NCBI RefSeq assembly: GCF_013393385.1
Contig: NZ_AP023239.1
Location: forward strand, 3,596,001 to 3,660,000
DNA: 64,000 nt
Source of the DNA: Paenibacillus sp. URB8-2
GTDB lineage: Bacteria > Bacillota > Bacilli > Paenibacillales > Paenibacillaceae
Reading direction: 5' to 3'
Translations under genes and position numbers: made by a program
The notes under the pieces: generated by a model
Told to the model about the DNA's origin: nothing
Database searches by the model: none
What the model saw: only the letters and a program-made list of their open reading frames with translations
In this document: piece by piece, positions 1 to 8,467 of the stretch
Position numbering within the stretch: the stretch's first letter is position 1
Layout of the letters: every line of letters begins with the position of its first letter

Positions 1-1144
1 CTCGTCCATCGCTTTGCAGCAGAGCCCCGGCTTTCAAAATCACCGCTAAATTGAAATCTTTCTCTACTCGTCCCGCTGCGCTGATCGCCCCGGGTTGTGT
101 ACCGCCGTGTCCGGCGTCCAGCACAACAACAGGTTTACCTTCGACGCTGACTATACCTCCAGCATTACTCGGGTTCAAATCCACGGTGATAAGTCCGGCG
201 CTGTCATCAACGATCATCCGGTACGGTAAAGTTTCCGTCGTTTGAATTTCAAACCGGACGGTGGACGGATTGCTGCCGGACAACGAATATCCGATGCCGG
301 CCACCAGCGGATATCCCGTAACATCAAGCGTACCTTGGGAAGCCGGCGCACCGGATGCCGCCCCTCCCCCTGCGGCAAAATCAGCAGCCAGCGCAGCGCC
401 CGGCAGCTCGACTACAATTCCGGTCGGGTTATCCATGGCCGTAATATTCGGCTTCACACTGCCGTTGACGGCAATGATTAGCTGATTCGCGCTGAATGCC
501 GCCCCTTTTACTTGTATGGTTGCAGCCGTTCCAGTCACGGCCGGAACCGTGGAAGATTGGGGTACCGAAGAGGCAGTACCCGTCACTATGCCAGTGGTCG
601 GAGTCGGTGCAGGTGTAGGAGACGGCGAACTGACTGCAGCCGGGCTTACCGACGGAGACGGCGTTGGAGACGGCGCCGGAGGAACCGGGGTAGGACTTGG
701 CGAATTTCCCGACAAGTAAACAATTTTATCTTCATTGTCCCAGCCGACTCCAAGCCCGAACTGTTCCCCGACAAAACGGATTGGAACCAGCACCGTCCCG
801 CCGCTTTGTTTCGGTGCAGCATTCAGGCTGAGCGCAACGCCGTCCGCATCGGCCTGTTTGCTCCCGACAAACAGCTCAATCTCCTTAAAATCCTGACGAA
901 TGGTCACTTTGCGCGTCTTCTGCTCCCAAAGCACTTCGTACCCCAGATTTTCTGTGACGACGCGAATCGGGATCATCACGCTTCCGTTGACATTTTCCAG
1001 CACAATGCCTTTGGGGAGCGCCAGCTCCCGGTTGTCCAGTACAATTTTTCCGCTGCCTGCCGCGGCCGCTTCTTGTCCCGACCAAGCGGCAAATAACAAC
1101 AGGGGCAGCAGCAGCGCGAACATTTTCAGACAAGCCTTCCTCAT
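1..1144 (-). CDS. N-acetylmuramoyl-L-alanine amidase with stalk and AMIN domains (C-terminus cut by window edge)
   Basis: Exported peptidoglycan hydrolase that would cleave the amide bond between muramic acid and the stem peptide. About 381 N-terminal residues are visible. In order: a signal peptide (residues about 1-28, ending near QEAAAAG), a copper-amine-oxidase-N-type stalk domain (about 30-125), a Pro/Ser/Thr-rich linker (about 128-165, repeated SPSPTP units), an AMIN domain (about 200-320), and the start of an Amidase_3 domain with VVLDAGHGG and the following EKDFN, which supply the first zinc His and Glu. The rest of the catalytic domain lies beyond position 1. The start is the ATG at 1144, preceded by GGGGAG. 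Family assignment is firm; the physiological role (cell separation or sporulation) cannot be told. Confidence 0.9.
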   Translation of the reverse strand, partial: MRKACLKMFALLLPLLLFAAWSGQEAAAAGSGKIVLDNRELALPKGIVLENVNGSVMIPIRVVTENLGYEVLWEQKTRKVTIRQDFKEIELFVGSKQADADGVALSLNAAPKQSGGTVLVPIRFVGEQFGLGVGWDNEDKIVYLSGNSPSPTPVPPAPSPTPSPSVSPAAVSSPSPTPAPTPTTGIVTGTASSVPQSSTVPAVTGTAATIQVKGAAFSANQLIIAVNGSVKPNITAMDNPTGIVVELPGAALAADFAAGGGAASGAPASQGTLDVTGYPLVAGIGYSLSGSNPSTVRFEIQTTETLPYRMIVDDSAGLITVDLNPSNAGGIVSVEGKPVVVLDAGHGGTQPGAISAAGRVEKDFNLAVILKAGALLQSDGR

Positions 1145-1231
1145 TCTCTTCTCCCCTTACTCCCTAATTGTAGAACAACTGCGATAATCTCCTGACGCAG
1201 GCGTTAGCCAAAAGTTACACGCGAAGCAGCA

Positions 1232-1261
1232 ATTATACCGATTTTTCAAAATCTATGTAAA
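1232..1261 (-). promoter_or_regulatory. Probable sigma-A promoter for the amidase gene
   Basis: On the minus strand TTTACA (1256-1261) is followed after 18 bases by TATAAT (1232-1237), about 90 bases before the amidase start. The remainder of 1145-1370 shows no other feature I can support. Confidence 0.5.
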
Positions 1262-1370
1262 ACTTCTATCGAAGTATCTCGAGGTGTCGCCGTATCCTGC
1301 TTTTTTGCGGTACTCCCCTTGAAATATCCGGAAGTTTAATCCTGTTGTTTATACATTCTGCTATTATAGC

Positions 1371-1409
1371 AAAAAAACTTCCATTCCCGGTGTCGGAAAT
1401 GGAAGTTTT
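1371..1409 (-). terminator. Intrinsic terminator after leuD
   Basis: Inverted repeat AAAACTTCCATT / AATGGAAGTTTT with an 11-12 base loop. On the minus strand it ends in a run of seven Ts. It closes the leuCD transcript. Confidence 0.85.
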
Positions 1410-1456
1410 GTGTAAATTTTTATGAGATTTGTGCCTGATTAACGCTCAAACCCTTC

Positions 1457-2059
1457 TTAGGCAAAAAGCTTGGCAGCATTCTTCTGCTCATAAGCTGCAA
1501 TTTCGTCCTCGTGCTGAAGCGTCAGGCCGATGTCGTCCAGACCTTGCAGAAGGAATTGACGGCGATGCTCGTCAAGATCGAAAGCGATGTTCAATCCGTA
1601 GGAGTCATTGATCGTTTTGTTCTCAAGATCGACGGTCAGTTCATAGCCGTCATGGGCTGCCGTACGCTGGAACAGATCTTCTATCTGCTCTTCCGAAAGC
1701 TTGATCGGCAGAATGCTGTTCTTGAAGCAGTTGTTATAAAAAATATCGGCAAACGACGGCGCCAAAATCACCTTAAAGCCGTAGTCCAGGATCGCCCATG
1801 GAGCATGTTCTCTGGAGGAACCGCAGCCAAAGTTAGCTCTCGAGACCAGGATGGACGCACCTTTATAGCGGTCCTGATTCAGCGCAAATGCGGGATTATC
1901 CTTGCCCGCTTCGTCGAAACGCCATTCAAAAAACAGAAACTGTCCAAATCCCGTCCGTTCGATCCGTTTGAGGAACTGCTTCGGAATAATCGCGTCCGTA
2001 TCCACATTGACCCGGTCCACGGGTCCGACAATTCCGGTTAATTTCTTAAAAGCTTCCAT
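1457..2059 (-). CDS. leuD: 3-isopropylmalate dehydratase small subunit
   Basis: Small (swivel-domain) subunit of isopropylmalate isomerase, which converts 2-isopropylmalate to 3-isopropylmalate in leucine synthesis in the cytoplasm. The 200-residue length is normal for bacterial LeuD. It contains the family signature [13 protein letters not shown] (about residues 75-87) and the N-terminal [14 protein letters not shown] motif. It lies 31 bases downstream of leuC on the same strand, so the two subunits are co-transcribed. leuA and leuB are not in the window. Confidence 0.97.
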   Translation of the reverse strand: MEAFKKLTGIVGPVDRVNVDTDAIIPKQFLKRIERTGFGQFLFFEWRFDEAGKDNPAFALNQDRYKGASILVSRANFGCGSSREHAPWAILDYGFKVILAPSFADIFYNNCFKNSILPIKLSEEQIEDLFQRTAAHDGYELTVDLENKTINDSYGLNIAFDLDEHRRQFLLQGLDDIGLTLQHEDEIAAYEQKNAAKLFA

Positions 2060-2090
2060 CTATGTTACCCTCCCGATTGTTCTCGAATTC

Positions 2091-3515
<1,425 letters not shown>

Positions 3516-3582
3516 GATTTCACCTCGTCATAGATTCGTTCATTAAGTAAGGGAAAAGCGATTCTCCCTTGGAATGATATAA

Positions 3583-3611
3583 ATATAACATGAGACTGTT
3601 TATTACGCCAA
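3583..3611 (-). promoter_or_regulatory. Candidate leuCD promoter
   Basis: On the minus strand TTGGCG (3606-3611) and TTATAT (3583-3588) are separated by 17 bases, placing a start site about 60 bases before leuC. The AGATATAATATCT dyad at 3611-3623 borders the -35 region and could be an operator half. Inferred by eye only. Confidence 0.45.
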
Positions 3612-3630
3612 GATATAATATCTATAGTAC

Positions 3631-3650
3631 CTATAGGCCCCGCTTATAAG
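3631..3650 (+). promoter_or_regulatory. LysR-type operator-like element upstream of leuC
   Basis: CTATAGG, five bases, CTTATAAG. The same two words with the same 5-base gap occur at 5661-5680 in front of the LysR gene. The core ATAGG-N5-CTTAT is a near-dyad of the T-N11-A type bound by LysR regulators. A further CTATAGTAC/CTATAGG overlap at 3622-3637 adds symmetry. Confidence 0.5.
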
Positions 3651-3806
3651 CTGGGATAGCTCTGCTATTTTGCGGAAACAAAATGAATAACCCCGAGAAC
3701 AATCAAAAATAAATCTACTCCAAACACCTCACTAAAAAGCCGGATTGTCGGTAGTTCGAACTGCTGAAAATGGTTTTGTGATTGTTTTAGATATAGAACA
3801 GCAGCA

Positions 3807-3833
3807 AAAAAGGAGCCGGGGAGGCTCCTTTTT
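3807..3833 (-). terminator. Terminator of the agr-like cassette
   Basis: AAAAAGGAGCC / GGCTCCTTTTT with a 5-base loop, followed on the minus strand by a T run. It starts at the stop codon of the LytTR gene, so the cassette has its own 3' end and is separated from leuC transcription. Confidence 0.85.
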
Positions 3834-4218
3834 AACTCTCCTGAATGCTGATTCCAGGATTAATTAAATTGAGCGATTTCTTGACCTCATTGAACCGGTA
3901 TCCGGCGATAATGCATCTTTTGGATTTTGACGTAATATTGCTTTCAAAATACGCGACTTTGAATGTTTGATCCAGTACGACCACCTTGTCCAAATTCAAA
4001 GAGTTGCTTCGGTCAACCAAGGAAAAATTATGCCCGCTATTATTTAGTACTTCGTTCCAGAATGTTAGCGTGCCGATCGTATAAAATATGCTGTCCGCGG
4101 TATGCACCAACACTCTATCGATACTCTTGGAATAACTGAGCATTAAGATGGTATCGATTTCAATATTGGTTATTCCGCTCTTCCCGCCAACATCTTGTGT
4201 TACCGATAATAACGTCAT
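3832..4218 (-). CDS. Stand-alone LytTR DNA-binding domain protein
   Basis: Small predicted transcription regulator made almost only of a LytTR DNA-binding domain. The pattern is ILMLSYSK, VLVHT, FYTIGTL, then FSLVDRSNSLNLDKV and VKKSL, the usual LytTR order (about residues 20-120). There is no receiver domain, so it cannot be a normal phosphorelay response regulator. I prefer the ATG at 4218, which has GGAG nine bases upstream; an in-frame ATG at 4233 immediately follows the AgrD stop and could be used by coupling. It is the last gene of the cassette, with a terminator at its stop. Likely role: output regulator of the agr-like system. Base composition is visibly AT-richer than leuC or proB. 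Confidence 0.75.
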   Translation of the reverse strand: MTLLSVTQDVGGKSGITNIEIDTILMLSYSKSIDRVLVHTADSIFYTIGTLTFWNEVLNNSGHNFSLVDRSNSLNLDKVVVLDQTFKVAYFESNITSKSKRCIIAGYRFNEVKKSLNLINPGISIQES

Positions 4219-4233
4219 AGTCCTCATCTCCAT

Positions 4234-4377
4234 TTATTTAAGAAGCTCTTCCGGAACATCTCCAGAATAAACATACCAGGCACTTGCAGTATCGACAGTG
4301 GTAACAGCAACAAAGCTCAAAAGGGCAGCCACTTGCAGCATAGCACTATGCTTCATTCCTTTGACTATTTTTCTCAT
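4234..4377 (-). CDS. AgrD-like cyclic autoinducer prepeptide (47 aa)
   Basis: Translates to a 47-residue peptide: a basic amphipathic N-terminus (MRKIVKGMKHS), a hydrophobic middle (LQVAALLSFVAVTTV), then TASAWYVYSGDVPEELLK. The C-terminal VPEEL matches the VPKEL recognition element of Staphylococcus AgrD. Counting back from its Pro, the ring-forming position (10 residues upstream) is Ser, not Cys, predicting a lactone ring SAWYV rather than a thiolactone. GGAGG sits inside the end of agrB, and the start ATG is one base after the agrB TAG. The stop codon directly abuts an ATG of the LytTR frame. Small but well supported by context. Confidence 0.8.
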   Translation of the reverse strand: MRKIVKGMKHSAMLQVAALLSFVAVTTVDTASAWYVYSGDVPEELLK

Positions 4378-4378
4378 C

Positions 4379-4906
4379 CTATTGCTCACCTCCTTTCAAG
4401 CTGCTTACAAGCGAAATTCCTTGAATAAAAAAGGTTGCCGCGATCACGGGGGAGGCTACAATAAAATTGACGAGTACAATCAAACACGAAATGATCTTTA
4501 ACTGCGGATAAAAGGACTTGGGGATGCGGGACTGCTTTTCGATTCCGGAGGGAGCAAAGATAGCGACAAGCAATAAACTCGCCATATTCAGAAACAGTAC
4601 ATAACCTCGTTCTACATTGAAAAAGGATATGGCTGTGAGCATCGCGCTTGTGACCAGCACACACAACATACCCGTCTTCAAATGAAAGCCGCCTGAAACC
4701 TGTCTTAATAAAGGAAAGGCAATTAAAGCGATAACGGCCCCTCTCGTATTACCAGTAAGCAACGAAACAGCTAATGTTAATAAAATGATCATAAAGGCAT
4801 TAATAATGATGCTAAGTGAAAACCTCATCACGTTAACAGAGATCGGATGATCAGGAATTGACCGTTTAATCCCTTGGGCGAGTTTTAGAGAAATAAACTC
4901 AATCAC
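4379..4906 (-). CDS. agrB: AgrB-family prepeptide-processing membrane protease
   Basis: Polytopic membrane cysteine endopeptidase of the AgrB family, which removes the C-terminal part of the AgrD prepeptide and closes the ring. At 175 residues it is slightly short of the usual 190-200. The family signature is intact: R68, then GGFH with His75, then Cys82 as the catalytic Cys (spacing H-x6-C as in AgrB). Five or six hydrophobic segments are visible. It overlaps the upstream sensor gene by 8 bases and is followed after one base by the prepeptide gene, so the three are translated together. Confidence 0.88.
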   Translation of the reverse strand: MIEFISLKLAQGIKRSIPDHPISVNVMRFSLSIIINAFMIILLTLAVSLLTGNTRGAVIALIAFPLLRQVSGGFHLKTGMLCVLVTSAMLTAISFFNVERGYVLFLNMASLLLVAIFAPSGIEKQSRIPKSFYPQLKIISCLIVLVNFIVASPVIAATFFIQGISLVSSLKGGEQ

Positions 4907-5546
4907 GCTTTTTTTCCTTTCTTACCGCGTAATATAAAAAGAATATGACGGCGACTGAAACGAATAAAGCATCAAAGACATTGTTTCTTCTTTCCAGTAA
5001 AAAAATGGTAAGCGCTAAGGCGCAACCGATAACTAGATATAAAGCGAGAGTTTCACGCTTCAGACGCAGCTTTTCAAATTCAAATGTAAAGCCGCCCCCG
5101 AATATGTAGAAAACCCTAGAGCCGGCAATTCCCAGGAAACTGCTTAACGTCTGCAGAAAGTAGCCTTTTTCCGGATGAAGCTGCAGCTCGGAGACTGCCA
5201 GAACACCAAAAGATAACTGGACAATCAGAACCTGCAACAGTACATACAAAAAGTATCCTGTTACCGAGATAATCCCCGACCATACCAGCGGGATCTTCAT
5301 GACTGTCGCCAGCAGCAAAGTAAACAGCAATATATTGATCAGCGGCACAAATGCGGGCGTTTGCAAATCCTCTCTTAAATAGAAGCTTTGTAAATCCATC
5401 AAAAGAATCAAAAAAAGGGCCTGAAAAATGAACTCCGACGGATGCATTCTAAATAAGTACATCATAATAAAATAAACTGCCACAAACTCTAAAGTAGAAA
5501 AAAACACGAAAGCTAAAGGCTCAAGTGACCAAGACAATACCAACAC
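4899..5546 (-). CDS. AgrC-like membrane sensor domain lacking the histidine kinase
   Basis: 215-residue protein with six to seven hydrophobic segments spread over its whole length, resembling the N-terminal sensor part of AgrC-type receptors. It ends in YYAVRKEKKRD right after the last segment. There is no dimerisation/phospho-acceptor helix and no GHKL ATPase domain, and neither appears downstream in any frame, since agrB begins inside its last codons. It may bind the autoinducer and act directly on the LytTR protein, like the membrane inhibitors of streptococcal LytTR regulatory systems (HdrRM, BrsRM); that is inference. The start is uncertain: GTG at 5546 has only a weak ribosome site, and a better AAGGAG lies about 40 bases upstream without a suitable codon. 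Confidence 0.65.
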   Translation of the reverse strand: MLVLSWSLEPLAFVFFSTLEFVAVYFIMMYLFRMHPSEFIFQALFLILLMDLQSFYLREDLQTPAFVPLINILLFTLLLATVMKIPLVWSGIISVTGYFLYVLLQVLIVQLSFGVLAVSELQLHPEKGYFLQTLSSFLGIAGSRVFYIFGGGFTFEFEKLRLKRETLALYLVIGCALALTIFLLERRNNVFDALFVSVAVIFFLYYAVRKEKKRD

Positions 5547-5660
5547 CGCCTGACATTTTTTTCACTGGACTATACTAATTATATATCTCCTTGCATATTG
5601 ACGTATACTGCTATTTTACTATATCAGACAATTTTAGACATGATATAGCTTAAGCTTCTT

Positions 5661-5680
5661 CTATAGGTTATTCTTATAAG
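5661..5680 (+). promoter_or_regulatory. LysR-type operator-like element upstream of lysR
   Basis: CTATAGG-N5-CTTATAAG, identical in words and spacing to 3631-3650. It ends 28 bases before the lysR start codon, a position suited to autoregulation. Confidence 0.5.
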
Positions 5681-5708
5681 AGGATGAATGTAGAAGGAGA
5701 CCGCAAGA

Positions 5709-6620
5709 ATGGAACTCAGACAACTGCTTTACGTACTGCAAATCGCAAATGAACGGAATTTTTCTCGGGCTGCCGAGAAGCTTCACATCGCCCAGCCATC
5801 GCTAAGCCAGCAGCTGTCCAAGCTGGAGAGGGAACTCGGGGTTATGTTGTTCCAGCGGAACACAAGCGCAGTTGAGCTTACCCATGCGGGAACTAAATTC
5901 GTGGAACAGGCGCAAATTATTATCGATGCCGTGGAACTGCTGCGCCAGGAAATGACCGATATTTCGGAGCTACGGACAGGCCGTGTCGTTGTCGGCAGCA
6001 TGCCGATTACGGGAGCCCACCTGCTGCCCCACGTGCTGCCGGTATTCAAGCGGAAATACCCGGAGATTGATATTACCCTACTGGAAGATTCATCCATGAA
6101 TCTGGAAAAACTGACCGCAAGCGGCCAGACGGATCTCAGCCTTCTGTCGCTGCCGCTGGAAATTCCGGCCCTAGCCTACGAAATTCTTGGCGAAGAACGC
6201 ATCGATCTTGCCGTTCCGCCGGAACATCCTCTGGCCGAGCGGGCGTCCACCGGGGTGAGAACTTCGCTTGAGGAATTGAAACAGGAATCGTTCATTGTCC
6301 TTAAAGAAGGCCAGGGCTTTCGAAAAATGACCGTGGACCTGTGCCGGCAGGCCGGATTCGAACCGTCCGTCGTCTTCGAGAGCAATAATATGGAGACCGT
6401 GCAGTCGCTCGTTGCCGCAGGTATGGGTGTTACTTTGGTTCCACGCTTTATTTCCCGCGCTCCCCGCAGCGAGTTTGTGCCCGTCTATTTGCCTTTGGCC
6501 GAGCCGGTGCCCAGCCGAACTTTGGTTGTAGCTTACCGTAAGGGACGCTATTTGTCCAAGGCGGCCGAAGCTTTTATCGACACATTCCAAACGACGGTAG
6601 CCGAACTGGCGCAGGAATAG
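5709..6620 (+). CDS. LysR-family transcriptional regulator
   Basis: Typical LTTR of 303 residues. The N-terminal winged helix-turn-helix is clear (MELRQLLYVLQIANERNFSR, then AAEKLHIAQPSLSQQLSKLE), followed by the linker helix and a substrate-binding effector domain of about 210 residues. The start ATG has AGAAGGAG eight bases upstream. It is divergent from leuDC, with the agr-like cassette between them. The shared operator-like elements at 3631 and 5661 suggest control of itself and leuCD. The ligand is unknown; an intermediate of leucine or branched-chain metabolism is a guess from position. Confidence 0.92.
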   Translation: MELRQLLYVLQIANERNFSRAAEKLHIAQPSLSQQLSKLERELGVMLFQRNTSAVELTHAGTKFVEQAQIIIDAVELLRQEMTDISELRTGRVVVGSMPITGAHLLPHVLPVFKRKYPEIDITLLEDSSMNLEKLTASGQTDLSLLSLPLEIPALAYEILGEERIDLAVPPEHPLAERASTGVRTSLEELKQESFIVLKEGQGFRKMTVDLCRQAGFEPSVVFESNNMETVQSLVAAGMGVTLVPRFISRAPRSEFVPVYLPLAEPVPSRTLVVAYRKGRYLSKAAEAFIDTFQTTVAELAQE

Positions 6621-6661
6621 CCCTGAAAGGTTTCAAACTGGCCAGATGCGTCTGCAAAATA

Positions 6662-6694
6662 AGCCGTTCATCACTAAGGAAGCGATGAGCGGCT
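6662..6694. terminator. Hairpin between convergent lysR and a small gene
   Basis: AGCCGTTCATC / GATGAGCGGCT with one G-T pair and an 11-base loop, placed between two converging genes. There is no strong T run on either side, so termination is only likely. Confidence 0.4.
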
Positions 6695-6708
6695 GTGAAT
6701 AGTTGACT

Positions 6709-6906
6709 TTAGTTCTGATATTTCCGGAAATTACGCTCAGAAATGAAATGGTTTTGAGTATCAGGCACATGCGAGGTAGCTTCGTCGACCGGTCCTCTTG
6801 AGTGGGGACTGCCGGTCTCTTCCTCGATAAAATCGCGCATAGCCTGCCGCTGCTCCTCCAGTGCTTGTTTTCTTTCTTCAAGCTCCTGCCGGTTATCTTT
6901 AGTCAT
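6709..6906 (-). CDS. Small charged coiled-coil protein (65 aa), unknown function
   Basis: The 65-residue frame starts at ATG 6906 and has an excellent ribosome site (GGAGGTGGATCTA). The first 30 residues are strongly charged and Gln/Glu rich (QELEERKQALEEQRQAM) with a heptad-like pattern, predicting one coiled coil. The rest is polar with no recognisable motif. It converges on lysR, and its promoter region abuts the start of the proBA leader in the opposite direction. No family recognised. Confidence 0.6.
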   Translation of the reverse strand: MTKDNRQELEERKQALEEQRQAMRDFIEEETGSPHSRGPVDEATSHVPDTQNHFISERNFRKYQN

Positions 6907-7009
6907 TAGATCCACCTCCTGATCACGGATTAGATCTATTTTGCCCGCTCGCCCGAATGATAAACATTTTTCGTACATCATCCTTTCCAAGTACAATAGA
7001 GGAATTCCC

Positions 7010-7038
7010 TTGGCAAACCTGGCTCTACATGGTATTCT
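7010..7038 (+). promoter_or_regulatory. Promoter of the proBAC operon
   Basis: TTGGCA (7010-7015), a 17-base spacer, TATTCT (7033-7038). Transcription would start near 7045, directly at the beginning of the T-box leader. Confidence 0.6.
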
Positions 7039-7044
7039 AATTGT

Positions 7045-7291
7045 CAAATAGATAAACGTGCAGACGGGACCAGTACGAACGAGTCTACCGCGCCAGAGAG
7101 TAAATTCCGATCGGCTGAAAGAATTTACCGCGGATAACGTTCCGAATCCTACCCCCGAACGGCCTGCCCCGCAGGACGATCTCCTCTCGTTACGAGGCTA
7201 AAGTCGGATGGTCCCTCATCAATGAAGGTGGTACCGCGGAAGTGAACCCAAGCTTTCGTCCTTTGCTCAGTCTAAGGATGGGGCTTTTTTT
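7045..7291 (+). promoter_or_regulatory. T-box leader of proBAC (probably proline-specific)
   Basis: Transcription-attenuation leader that senses uncharged tRNA. The T-box element GAAGGTGGTACCGCGG is intact at 7224-7239; its TGGT can pair with an ACCA tRNA end. The Stem I elements GACGGGACCAGTA (7073 on) and AGAGAG (about 7096) precede it. A terminator hairpin (7249-7291, arms AAGC..CGTCCTT / AAGGATGGGGCTT, then seven Ts) follows. A proline codon CCT stands at 7148-7150 in GAATCCTACC, a fitting specifier position, but I did not fold Stem I. Position ahead of proline synthesis genes supports tRNA-Pro. Confidence 0.85.
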
Positions 7292-7326
7292 GTTGTTCAA
7301 TATGGATAAATAGGAAGTGAAAGGCA

Positions 7327-8433
7327 ATGTCTACACGATTAGTGGTCAAAATCGGCAGCAGCTCGCTAACCGCGGCCGAGGGCGGCCTGAACCGCGAAGC
7401 GGTCGCTTTTTTCGCCTCTGAAATTGCGGATTTGAGGCGAAGCGGCTGTGAAGTGCTGCTGGTAACCTCCGGGGCGGTTGCCGCAGGCTTCCGCAGCATC
7501 GGATACCCTGCTCGTCCCAAGTTGCTGCATGAGAAGCAGGCCGCCGCAGCCGTGGGCCAGGCGCTTTTGATGCAGGCCTATCAGGAAGCGTTCTCCGCGC
7601 ACGGTCTTACCGCTGCCCAGATTCTGCTGACCCGCACGGATTTCCGCAGCCGCCACGCAATGAACAACGCCGTAATGACTGTGGAAGAACTGCTGAGGCA
7701 GGGCGTCGTTCCGGTATTCAACGAAAATGACACCGTGTCCGTCGACGAACTGAAATTCGGCGACAACGATATGCTGTCCGCGCTGGTCGCCAATCTGCTC
7801 AAAGCCTCACGCCTTCTAGTGCTTACCGATATCGACGGCCTGTACAGCAGCAATCCGCGGTCCAATCCGGATGCCGTCCGCTACCGGCTGGTGGAGGACA
7901 TTACGCCGGAAATCTATGCGATTGCCGGAGGAGCCGGATCGGCCGTCGGCACCGGCGGCATGCGCTCCAAGATCGATGCCGCCAAGATCGCCACACGCGG
8001 AGGCGTGCCCGTCTTTGTGGGACGAGTCACCGAGTCCGGCGATTTGCGATTGGCAATGCAGGGAGAAGGCAAGGGCACATACTTTGCCACAACATTGTCT
8101 TCCCTACCCGTCAAGAAGCAGTGGCTTGGCTTCATGTCCACCCCTCTCGGCTCGCTTATTGTCGATGCCGGAGCCGAAGAGGCGCTCGTGCACGGCGGCC
8201 ACAGTCTGCTTCCTGTCGGCGTCAGAGATGTGCAGGGCAGCTTCCATGCGGGAGATGTCGTCGAAGTGTTGGGTCCCGACGCCAATCTGCTCGGGAGAGG
8301 CATTGTGAATTACGACGATGCCCAGCTTCGCAGTATTCGTGGACTGCCCAGCGGAGAAGTCATGCGCCGACTTGGTGAAGAAGTACACCGGCTTGAAGTC
8401 ATTCATAGGGATGAATGGATTACGCTTAAATAA
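7327..8433 (+). CDS. proB: Glutamate 5-kinase
   Basis: Phosphorylates glutamate to glutamyl-5-phosphate, the first and feedback-controlled step of proline synthesis. 368 residues, the full-length form. An amino-acid kinase domain (VVKIGSSSLT near the N-terminus, VFNENDTVSVDELKFGDND around 132-150, GTGGMRSKIDAA around 213-224) is followed by a C-terminal PUA domain (about 280-355). The start ATG follows GGAAGTGAAAGGC. First gene after the T-box, 34 bases before proA. Confidence 0.97.
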   Translation: MSTRLVVKIGSSSLTAAEGGLNREAVAFFASEIADLRRSGCEVLLVTSGAVAAGFRSIGYPARPKLLHEKQAAAAVGQALLMQAYQEAFSAHGLTAAQILLTRTDFRSRHAMNNAVMTVEELLRQGVVPVFNENDTVSVDELKFGDNDMLSALVANLLKASRLLVLTDIDGLYSSNPRSNPDAVRYRLVEDITPEIYAIAGGAGSAVGTGGMRSKIDAAKIATRGGVPVFVGRVTESGDLRLAMQGEGKGTYFATTLSSLPVKKQWLGFMSTPLGSLIVDAGAEEALVHGGHSLLPVGVRDVQGSFHAGDVVEVLGPDANLLGRGIVNYDDAQLRSIRGLPSGEVMRRLGEEVHRLEVIHRDEWITLK

Positions 8434-8467
8434 ACGAAAGCTACAATGGAATTGATGAGGAGGAACG

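Noticed and set aside
6633..6881. 82-codon frame on the minus strand overlapping the 65-residue gene
   Set aside because: Different frame, no ribosome site; the 65-residue frame has an excellent one.
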